DNA of 64,000 nucleotides from Actinomycetes bacterium. GTDB taxonomy: Bacteria; Actinomycetota; Actinomycetes; Actinomycetales; Dermatophilaceae. Under the pieces are notes generated by a model. It saw only the letters and a list, made by a program, of their open reading frames with translations. It did no database searches and was not told the DNA's origin. Positions 57,841-64,000 of the stretch are shown here, in pieces (position 1 is the stretch's first letter; each line of letters opens with the position of its first letter). A program made the translations under genes and the position numbers. Where the stretch lies: positions 1-64,000 of the forward strand of contig JAKPEG010000001.1 of NCBI GenBank assembly GCA_029552065.1, given 5' to 3'.

Positions 57841-59432
57841 CGCGGCATACCCTCCTGCTGGCCTTCCTCGAGCAGCGTGATCGCCGGATTGTCGTAGTCG
57901 TCGCTGCGGCGCACCACCCCGTCGAGCCCCTTGCCGTGGTCGGCCGGGCGCTTCATCAGACCGAAGGTGCCCTCGGCGATGGCGTCGAGCAACCCGTCGG
58001 TGGCGATCCGGTCGAGCAGGTCGACCGCCTCGCCGAGCACGTGGCGCGCGCGGGTTTGGATGAAGCCGTCGCGCGGCGGGTGGAAGTCCTCGCGTAGCCC
58101 ACCCGCGGCGTCGAGCACGTAGCGGACGTTCTGCAGGGCGAGGTCGCGGTCGGACAGGAACGGGGTGACGACGGCCTCGGTCATCATCCCGACGAGCAGG
58201 ATCCCTTGCCCGGTCATGGTGCCGGCGAGGTTGAAGAAGCCGTCGAGCAGATAGCCGCGGAAGACGTCGCCGGTCATGTGCTTGGTCGGCGGCATCCACT
58301 TGAGCGGGGCGTCGGGGAAGAGGGTACGCGCGAGCAGCGCGTGAGCCAGCTCGAGCCGGAAGCTCTCCGGCACCGACGGGTTGATCTCGAAGGCGTGGCC
58401 GAGGCCGAGCTGCCAGTCGGCCAGCCCGGCCTCCTTGGCGAAGTATTCGTTGAGCAACTGGCTGACCGTCACCGTGTGGGCGGCCTCGATCGCGTCGGCA
58501 GTCGTGAGGTAGTTGTCCTCGCCGGTGTTGATGATGATCCCGGCGCGGGCGTGGATCTGGCGACTGAAGCGCTGGTCGACGAAGGTGCGGATCGGGTTGA
58601 TGTCGCGGAAGAGGATGCCGTACATCGAGTCGTTGAGCATCATGTCGAGCCGCTCGAGCCCGGCCAGGGTGGCGATCTCGGGCATGCACAGCCCGGAGGC
58701 GTAGTTGGTCAGCCGGATGTAGCGGCCCACCTCGCGGCTGGTCTCGTCGAGCGCGGCCCGCATGAGCCGGAAGTTCTCCTGGGTGGCGTAGGTGCCGGCG
58801 AAGCCCTCGTGGGTGGCGCCCTCGGGCACGAAGTCGAGCAGGCTCTGCCCGGTCGAGCGGATCACCGCGATGACGTCGGCGCCCTCGCGCGCGGCGGCCT
58901 GCGCCTGCGGGATGTCCTCGTCGATGTCGCCGGTCGCGACGATGAGGTAGATCCACGGGGTCTGCTTCGGGTCACCGTGGCGGCGGATCAACCGCTCGCG
59001 GGCGGCTCGCTGCCGGTCGATGGCGCGTATGCCGCGTGCGACGGCCGTGCGCGCGTCGCGGCGGGCCGCGGCGAGGGGCTTGCCGGACGGCATACCGAAG
59101 GCGGTGGAGCCCGCGGCTGCGGCCTGAGCGAGGGTGAGCAGATCGGGGGCGACCCCGCGGCGCAGGGCGTCGAAGACCGGGGTGGTCACCCCCTGTTCGA
59201 GGCCGACCTGGTCGCGGACGGCATCGACGAGGTGGTTGACCCAGGGGTGGCCCTCGTGGTCTGCTCCGGTGAGCCCCGCCAGGCGAAGCGTGGCTCGCTC
59301 CACCGAGACGGTGGTGTGGGCCTGGGCCAGCCGCACGACTGGTGCCCCGGCGCGACGGGCCAAGGTCCTGGCGCGGCGGACCTGCGCCGGGTCCAGGTGG
59401 ATGCGGGGGTGGGTGGGCGAGTATGTAGCCAC
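57837..59432 (-). CDS. kamD: Lysine 5,6-aminomutase alpha subunit
   Basis: 531-residue TIM-barrel subunit that binds substrate and PLP phosphate. Recognisable blocks: HTTVSVERATLRLAGLTGAD, WIYLIVATGDIDEDIPQAQA, ADVIAVIRSTGQSLLDFVPE, IRLTNYASGLCMPEIATLAG and DNYLTTADAIEAAHTVTVSQ. Length is normal. GTG 59432 is the only start compatible with the family N-terminus; GGAGG abuts it too closely to act normally. A 19-bp-arm hairpin lies 19-66 bases upstream. Confidence 0.95.
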   Translation of the reverse strand: MATYSPTHPRIHLDPAQVRRARTLARRAGAPVVRLAQAHTTVSVERATLRLAGLTGADHEGHPWVNHLVDAVRDQVGLEQGVTTPVFDALRRGVAPDLLTLAQAAAAGSTAFGMPSGKPLAAARRDARTAVARGIRAIDRQRAARERLIRRHGDPKQTPWIYLIVATGDIDEDIPQAQAAAREGADVIAVIRSTGQSLLDFVPEGATHEGFAGTYATQENFRLMRAALDETSREVGRYIRLTNYASGLCMPEIATLAGLERLDMMLNDSMYGILFRDINPIRTFVDQRFSRQIHARAGIIINTGEDNYLTTADAIEAAHTVTVSQLLNEYFAKEAGLADWQLGLGHAFEINPSVPESFRLELAHALLARTLFPDAPLKWMPPTKHMTGDVFRGYLLDGFFNLAGTMTGQGILLVGMMTEAVVTPFLSDRDLALQNVRYVLDAAGGLREDFHPPRDGFIQTRARHVLGEAVDLLDRIATDGLLDAIAEGTFGLMKRPADHGKGLDGVVRRSDDYDNPAITLLEEGQQEGMPR

Positions 59433-59450
59433 CCTCCGAGCCTAGCAGAA

Positions 59451-59498
59451 ACCGCTGATATTCCCGTCGAATTGCTCTGCGACGAGAAGATCAGCGGT
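59451..59498. repeat. Hairpin upstream of kamD
   Basis: Arms 59451-59469 and 59480-59498 pair at 17 of 19 positions (each contains ACCGCTGAT or its complement) around a ten-base loop. In the kam transcript it would form just before the kamD start and could be a leader hairpin or operator. The rest of the 287-bp gap to the kdd stop shows no gene I can support; a 60-codon frame at 59491-59673 has no family features. Confidence 0.75.
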
Positions 59499-59719
59499 GA
59501 TGGCGCGGCGTTCTGCCAGAATCTACTCGATGAAGGCCGGTGGTGCCGGCTCGGCGACCGGGGCGGCGCGACGGTGGTGCTCGGCGTGCCGACGGGCACA
59601 GGCCCAGATCCGCGGGGCGCATGCCTGAAGGCGCCTCCAGCTGCGCCCGGGTGCCCCGCTCGTCGTCGCTCATGCCCCGCAGTGTCGCCGACCCGGCGAG
59701 GATCACGCCGGGGTGGCGA

Positions 59720-60865
59720 TCATCCCTCCAGGCGCGACTCGAAGAGCCCGCGCACGGCGTCGTCGCGTCGGATGAGCTCCATCGCGTATGCCGCGTGGCC
59801 AGGGACATAGCCGTTGCCGACGAGCATCCGCACGTCCGCGGCAAGGCCCTCTGCGCCGAGGGCCGCCGCGGCGAAGGAGGTCGCCATCGAGAAGAAGATG
59901 ATGGTGCCGCCCTGGGCCGTCGCCAGGACGGCCGGCTGCTCGCAGCCGGGCACGTCGACGCACACGATGGTGACGTCGCACGGCCCTCCCGCCGACTCGA
60001 CCGCCTCGGCCAGCCCCATGGGAGAGCGGGCGTCGGCGATCACCACGTGATCGGCCAGCCCGGTCGGTGCCAGCAGCGCTGCCTCGCGCTCGAAGGGCAC
60101 GACGGCCACGAGCCGGCCGGCGCCGGCTTCCCGGGCCGCGGCCAGCGACAACGAGCCGGACTTGCCGGCCCCGCCCAGGACGAGCACCGAGGGGGCACCA
60201 CCCTCGGATGCTGCGCGTGCGGCGGCATACTCCCCCACCACCCGAGCCACGAGCGCGGGTGCGCCGCACACGTCCATCACCATGAGCGAGAGCCGCGGAT
60301 CGAGGTCGTCGGGGATCACCGCGGCGATCGAGCGGGCGAAGAGGATCGCGTGTCCGGTGGCCGGCACCTGCTCGGCGAGACCGTCCCAGCGGGCGAGCCC
60401 GTCGGTGATGCGCAGCGGGGTGAGCGAGAGGGACACGAGGGTCGCGACCCGGTCGCCCACGGCCAGACCGAGTGGGCTCTGCGGACCGACCTCGGCCACC
60501 GTGCCCAGGAGCATCCCACCGGAACCGGTCACCGGGTTCTGCATCTTGCCCCGCTCCGCGACGATGGCGAGCACCTCGGCGCGCACCGCGTCGCCGTCGA
60601 CCGAGCCCGCGTCGGGGCCCTCGGAGCGGCGGTGCTTCTCCGCGAGCTGGCGATAGGAGGCCGCGTCGAGGTTGAGCGTGTCGACCTCGATCCGCACCTC
60701 TCCCGGCCACAGCTGCGCACGAGTGTCCAACCGGCGGGCGGCCTGCGGCAGGGTGATCTGGGAGCCACTCGGCTCGAGCACGCGGTGCAGCCCGACGGCG
60801 GACTCCGGGCCCGGGGGAACGTGGCCGGCGGGGTCCGCGTCGCTCGGTGTTACCGACTGGTACAT
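59720..60865 (-). CDS. kdd: L-erythro-3,5-diaminohexanoate dehydrogenase
   Basis: 381 residues. NAD-dependent oxidation of 3,5-diaminohexanoate to 5-amino-3-oxohexanoate, the step after KamDE. A Rossmann core VLVLGGAGKSGSLSLAAARE is followed by PCDVTIVCVDVPGCEQPAVL and GGTIIFFSMATSFAAAALGA; the N-terminal part carries GLHRVLEPSGSQITLPQAA and the substrate block GKMQNPVTGSGGMLLGTV, all typical of Kdd. ATG 60865 has GAGGAG six bases upstream. Same direction as kamD-kamE-kal but 287 bases ahead of kamD. Confidence 0.93.
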   Translation of the reverse strand: MYQSVTPSDADPAGHVPPGPESAVGLHRVLEPSGSQITLPQAARRLDTRAQLWPGEVRIEVDTLNLDAASYRQLAEKHRRSEGPDAGSVDGDAVRAEVLAIVAERGKMQNPVTGSGGMLLGTVAEVGPQSPLGLAVGDRVATLVSLSLTPLRITDGLARWDGLAEQVPATGHAILFARSIAAVIPDDLDPRLSLMVMDVCGAPALVARVVGEYAAARAASEGGAPSVLVLGGAGKSGSLSLAAAREAGAGRLVAVVPFEREAALLAPTGLADHVVIADARSPMGLAEAVESAGGPCDVTIVCVDVPGCEQPAVLATAQGGTIIFFSMATSFAAAALGAEGLAADVRMLVGNGYVPGHAAYAMELIRRDDAVRGLFESRLEG

Positions 60866-60949
60866 GAACTGCTCCTCTGACCGTGATCGACCGCAGGATT
60901 TCGTGTGGTTAGTTTACATGACAGGAGATCTTCCGGTATTCTCTCGTTC
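60866..60949. promoter_or_regulatory. Divergent kdd/kamA promoter region
   Basis: This 84-bp gap contains the AT-rich stretch GGTTAGTTTACATGACAGG (60908-60926), unusual for the local composition. It presumably holds both promoters and an operator that lets the two arms of the lysine pathway respond together; no regulator gene lies in the cluster. Confidence 0.55.
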
Positions 60950-62404
60950 ATGACGCCTGCTCTGGACCAGCCCTACGTCTACCGGATGCGCGAGCTCGTC
61001 GAGCCCGACTGGACCCGGATGCCCGGCTTTGCCGACGTCACCGCGGCCCAGTGGGCCGACGCCCAGTGGCAGCGCAGCCACTGCGTGAAGAACGTCCGTC
61101 AGTTGCGTGAGGTCATGGGCGACCTGCTCACCGACGACTTCTACGCCGACCTCGAGCGCGACCAGACCGAGCGGGCGACGATGTCGATGCTCGTCCCACC
61201 GCAGATGCTCAACACCATGGTCCCGGCCACGGGCGAAGGCGAGGCCGGTATGCCGCGTGCCGGCACGGCATACACGGAGGCCTTCTACGACGACCCGGTG
61301 CGGCGCTACATGCTGCCGGTCTTCTCCGACCGCCGCACCGACTGGCCGAGCCACCCGCACGCCACCCGCGACAGCCTCCACGAGCACGAGATGTGGGCCG
61401 TCGAGGGACTCACCCACCGCTACCCGACGAAGGTGCTCGCCGAGCTGCTGCCCACGTGCCCGCAGTACTGCGGACACTGCACCCGGATGGACCTGGTCGG
61501 CAACTCGACCCCCCAGGTGACCAAGCTGAAGTTCCTCGCGAAGCCAGCCGATCGTCACCAGCAGATGCTCGACTACCTCGCGGCGACCCCGACCGTCCGC
61601 GACGTCGTCGTGAGCGGCGGCGACGTGGCCAACCTGCCGTGGAAGAACCTCGAGGTCTTCCTCGACAAGCTGCTCGAGATCGAGAACATCCGCGACATCC
61701 GGCTCGCGACCAAGGCCCTCATGGCGCTCCCCCAGCACTGGGCGGCGCCCGAGGTCGTCGAGGGGATCGGACGGATCACCGCGAAGGCACACGCGCGTGG
61801 CGTGCAGGTGGCCATCCACACGCACGTCAACCACGTCAACTCGGTCACCCCGATCGTCGCCGAGACGGCGCGTAACCTGCTCGATGCGGGGCTGTTCAAC
61901 ATCCGCAACCAGGGTGTCCTCCTCCACGGGGTCAACGACACGCCGGCCGACCTGCTCGACCTGTGCTTCGCACTGCAGGACAACGCATCGATCACGCCCT
62001 ACTACTTCTACATGTGCGACATGATCCCGTTCAGCGAGCACTGGCGGCTGTCGCTGGGCCAGGCCCAGGAGCTGCAGCACGCGATCATGGGCTATCTGCC
62101 CGGCTTTGCCACTCCGCGGATCGTCTGTGACGTCCCGTTCGTCGGCAAGCGCTGGGTTCACCAGGTCGAGGAATACGACCGTGAGCACGGGATCTCCTAC
62201 TGGCGCAAGAACTACCGCACGTCGATCGAAGCGGCGGACGTCGACGCACTCTCCCGCGAATACGTCTACTACGACCCGATCCACACCCTGCCGCTGTCCG
62301 GTCAGCGCTGGTGGCCCGGCCAGGTGGACCTCGACTCGGCCCACGAACTCGCGGTGGAGGCCGCTGCGCTCAGCAGGCTCGCCTCGGTCGGTTCGAAGGC
62401 CTGA
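60950..62404 (+). CDS. kamA: Lysine 2,3-aminomutase (radical SAM)
   Basis: 484 residues. Converts L-lysine to L-beta-lysine with S-adenosylmethionine, a [4Fe-4S] cluster and PLP. Cluster cysteines 170, 174 and 177 form C-x3-C-x2-C in CPQYCGHCTRMDLVG; VVVSGGDVANLPWKNLE and AIHTHVNHVNSVTP follow as in the family. The usual PLP motif PGGGGK is replaced by VPFVGKRWVHQ, keeping one lysine, so this is the divergent actinobacterial type. ATG 60950 is used; its ribosome-binding site is poor, and GTG 60905 would lie within the promoter region. Confidence 0.93.
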   Translation: MTPALDQPYVYRMRELVEPDWTRMPGFADVTAAQWADAQWQRSHCVKNVRQLREVMGDLLTDDFYADLERDQTERATMSMLVPPQMLNTMVPATGEGEAGMPRAGTAYTEAFYDDPVRRYMLPVFSDRRTDWPSHPHATRDSLHEHEMWAVEGLTHRYPTKVLAELLPTCPQYCGHCTRMDLVGNSTPQVTKLKFLAKPADRHQQMLDYLAATPTVRDVVVSGGDVANLPWKNLEVFLDKLLEIENIRDIRLATKALMALPQHWAAPEVVEGIGRITAKAHARGVQVAIHTHVNHVNSVTPIVAETARNLLDAGLFNIRNQGVLLHGVNDTPADLLDLCFALQDNASITPYYFYMCDMIPFSEHWRLSLGQAQELQHAIMGYLPGFATPRIVCDVPFVGKRWVHQVEEYDREHGISYWRKNYRTSIEAADVDALSREYVYYDPIHTLPLSGQRWWPGQVDLDSAHELAVEAAALSRLASVGSKA

Positions 62405-62493
62405 GGCCGGGCGGCCGCGGGTGGAGGGCCCACTCCCCTCCCCCGCCGCAAAACCGCACATCTGAGCACGTTTCTCGTGACGTAACCCCTTCG

Positions 62494-62610
62494 TCACAGG
62501 AAAAGTGCACAGTCAAGCGGTTACTCCGGGCCAGTAGTGACGCGGCTACTCCGGGCCAGCAGTCAAGCGGTTACTCCGGGCCAGTAGTGACGCGGTTACT
62601 CCGGGCTCAG
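62494..62610. repeat. Intergenic repeat, copy 3, with four 25-bp tandem units
   Basis: 62494-62526 is the 33-bp unit also present at 3731-3763 and 4159-4191 (TCACAGGAAAAGTGCACAG then TCAAGCGGTTACTC). From 62511 the outer part is repeated as four 25-base units (starts at 62511, 62536, 62561, 62586), alternating AGTCAAGCGGTTACTCCGGG and AGTGACGCGGCTACTCCGGG types, that is, a 50-bp repeat present twice. It lies between the convergent kamA and monooxygenase genes and its end overlaps the latter's stop codon (62607-62609). Confidence 0.88.
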
Positions 62611-64000
62611 GAGGCCGGCTCGTAGTCGCGGGGGTCGACCTTCCGGGTGCGCCACCGGTAACGGACCGTCGAGGCGGGCCAGATCGCCTTGTTGACCCCG
62701 CGTTCGTCGAGGTACCAGCTCTGACACCCAGAGGTCCACACCGTGTGCCGGTCCCGCCGACGCAGCCATCGGCCGAAGCGCTCCTGCGCCGCGGCGGTGA
62801 CGACCTGGGGACCCAGTTCGTCGGCCCTCCGCAGGGCATCGATGACGTAGTCCACCGCCGCCTCGATCATCACGAGCACCGACGTGTGCCCGAGCGCCGT
62901 ATTGGGCCCGAGCAGGAGGTAGAGCTCCGGGAACCCGGCGACACTGATCCCCAGGTGGGTGCCCCGGCCGCGCGACCACGCCTGCGCGAGCGTCCGTCCG
63001 TCCTGCCCGGTGATCTGCATCCGGGCCAGGCTCCCGTCGAGGTCGAAACCGGTCGCCAGCACGAGGGCGTCCAACTCGTGCTCGGTCCCCTCCCCCGTCA
63101 CCACTCCGCGCGGCACCACTTCGCGGATCGGCTCGGTCACGAGTTGGACATGCGGACGGGCAAAGGTGGGCCAGTAGTCGTCGGACAGCAGGACCCGCTT
63201 GCAGCCCAGCTCGTATGCCGGGGTGAGCGCCGCGCGCACGACCGGGTCGGACACGGCCGAGGCCAGGTGCTCGAGCGAGCGTCGCCCAACCCACTCCCGC
63301 AGCCGCGCGTTGCGTCCGAAGCCCAGGACGTTGAGCTCGTTGCGGACGTAGGTCCGAGCGCGGGATGCCTTCTGCACCAGAGGGATCCGAGCATTCGCGC
63401 GCTGTCGCCACCGCGAAACCGGCACGTCGCCCCGGGGGAGCACCCACGCCGGCGTGCGCTGGAAGACGACGAGCTGGGAGACCCGCGCAGCCAGCTCCGG
63501 CACCAGCTGGACCGCCGAGGCGCCGGTGCCCACGACCCCCACCCGCAGCCCGTCGAGTCCGTCGTCGTCGGGCCAGTCCGCCGTGTGCATGACCGGGCCG
63601 CCGAAGGTCCCCAGGCCGGGCAGATCCGGGCGCCGGGGCATGTGCAGCCCGCCGACCCCGAGGACGAGCGCATCGCTCGTCCACTCCCGTCCATCGGCCA
63701 CCCGGACCCGCCACCGGTCCCCCTCCCAAGTGGCTCCCGTGACGTCGGCGTCGAGCGCGAGGTGGGGCCCCAGGCCAAGGCGGTCGACACAGTCGCGCAG
63801 GTACTGCCAGATCTCGGCCGACGGCGCGTATGCCCGGCTCCAGTCCGCCTTGGGTGCGAAGCTCAGGCTGTAGAGCGGGCTGGGCACGTCGCACGCGCAA
63901 CCGGGATAGCGATTGTCCCGCCAGGTCCCTCCCACCTCGGAGCCCTTTTCGAGCACGAGGAAGTCGCGGATCCCGGCGTCGAGCAGGCGAGCCCCCATCG
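62607..64000 (-). CDS. Baeyer-Villiger-type flavin monooxygenase (N-terminus outside window)
   Basis: At least 463 residues; the frame stays open to the window edge and the first FAD-binding GxGxxG is missing, so the 5' end lies beyond. Visible: the FAD region EKGSEVGGTWRDNRYPGCAC, the BVMO fingerprint F-x-G-x3-H-x3-W-P in FGGPVMHTADWPDD, the NADPH Rossmann VGVVGTGASAVQLVPELA, and LVLATGFDLDGSLAR. Such enzymes insert oxygen next to a ketone to make esters or lactones, or oxidise heteroatoms; the substrate is unknown. It is convergent with kamA. Confidence 0.9.
   Translation of the reverse strand, partial: MGARLLDAGIRDFLVLEKGSEVGGTWRDNRYPGCACDVPSPLYSLSFAPKADWSRAYAPSAEIWQYLRDCVDRLGLGPHLALDADVTGATWEGDRWRVRVADGREWTSDALVLGVGGLHMPRRPDLPGLGTFGGPVMHTADWPDDDGLDGLRVGVVGTGASAVQLVPELAARVSQLVVFQRTPAWVLPRGDVPVSRWRQRANARIPLVQKASRARTYVRNELNVLGFGRNARLREWVGRRSLEHLASAVSDPVVRAALTPAYELGCKRVLLSDDYWPTFARPHVQLVTEPIREVVPRGVVTGEGTEHELDALVLATGFDLDGSLARMQITGQDGRTLAQAWSRGRGTHLGISVAGFPELYLLLGPNTALGHTSVLVMIEAAVDYVIDALRRADELGPQVVTAAAQERFGRWLRRRDRHTVWTSGCQSWYLDERGVNKAIWPASTVRYRWRTRKVDPRDYEPAS

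Noticed and set aside
59491..59673. 60-codon minus-strand frame between kdd and kamD, considered as a remnant of kce
   Set aside because: No similarity to Kce is visible and the second half looks non-coding; it also overlaps the hairpin.
62511..62610. Possible CRISPR array
   Set aside because: The 25-bp units abut each other with no spacers and there are no cas genes.

Overview
The window is a high-GC (by eye about 72%) stretch of chromosome from an actinobacterium. GarA, RbpA, FtsR-type MerR, DUF881/Sbp, a FurA-KatG pair and the rbpA-fxsA-ppm-lnt neighbourhood all point to Actinobacteria. Gene order in two long blocks matches the order known from Mycobacterium tuberculosis: xerD-parA-scpA-scpB-rluB-(tyrA)-cmk-der and pgsA-DUF881-sbp-DUF881-gcvH-garA-merR-DUF151-merR-gcvP. 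A member of the Micrococcales (Intrasporangiaceae/Dermatophilaceae-like) is my guess, from style only.

Layout. 0-6.2 kb: end of a CoA-transferase, hisS, a divergent lrp/ald pair, a 630-bp intergenic zone full of palindromes, and a NERD-domain helicase. 6.15-14.2 kb: one tightly packed run for chromosome segregation, rRNA pseudouridylation, tyrosine synthesis, CMP kinase and ribosome assembly (xerD to der). 14.3-15.7 kb: tRNA-Pro(GGG) followed by a small, lower-GC islet of three unrecognised or regulatory genes. 15.75-26.3 kb: AidB-like acyl-CoA dehydrogenase, then the phospholipid/DUF881/glycine-cleavage/FHA/MerR block. 26.4-32.8 kb: SulP transporter and sbcDC. 32.9-45.3 kb: miscellaneous metabolic and RNA-modification genes, including an amylosucrase-like enzyme behind a LacI-type operator. 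45.3-48.5 kb: repeat-rich gap and the furA-katG operon. 48.6-56.2 kb: GH76 hydrolase, UMF1-type permease, rbpA behind a sigmaR-type promoter, fxsA, polyprenol-phosphate mannose synthase, a zinc-ribbon protein, a kinase-like protein and lnt. 56.6-62.4 kb: a lysine degradation cluster (kal, kamE, kamD, kdd, and divergent kamA). 62.6 kb to the end: a Baeyer-Villiger-type monooxygenase cut by the window edge.

The most unusual signal is not a gene. The octamer GTATGCCG (reverse complement CGGCATAC) recurs about once per 730 bases: I counted about 88 copies by eye, where base composition predicts roughly two. It lies in both orientations, in all reading frames and between genes, and it forces otherwise rare codons (ATA, TAT, GCA). 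This looks like a DNA-uptake-sequence-type signal or another genome-wide protein-binding word. A second layer is a family of intergenic palindromic repeats built around TCAAGCGSTTAC, seen at gene 3' ends at 1.8, 3.7, 4.1 and 62.5 kb. A further pair of matching 83-bp elements lies at 45.5 and 45.7 kb.
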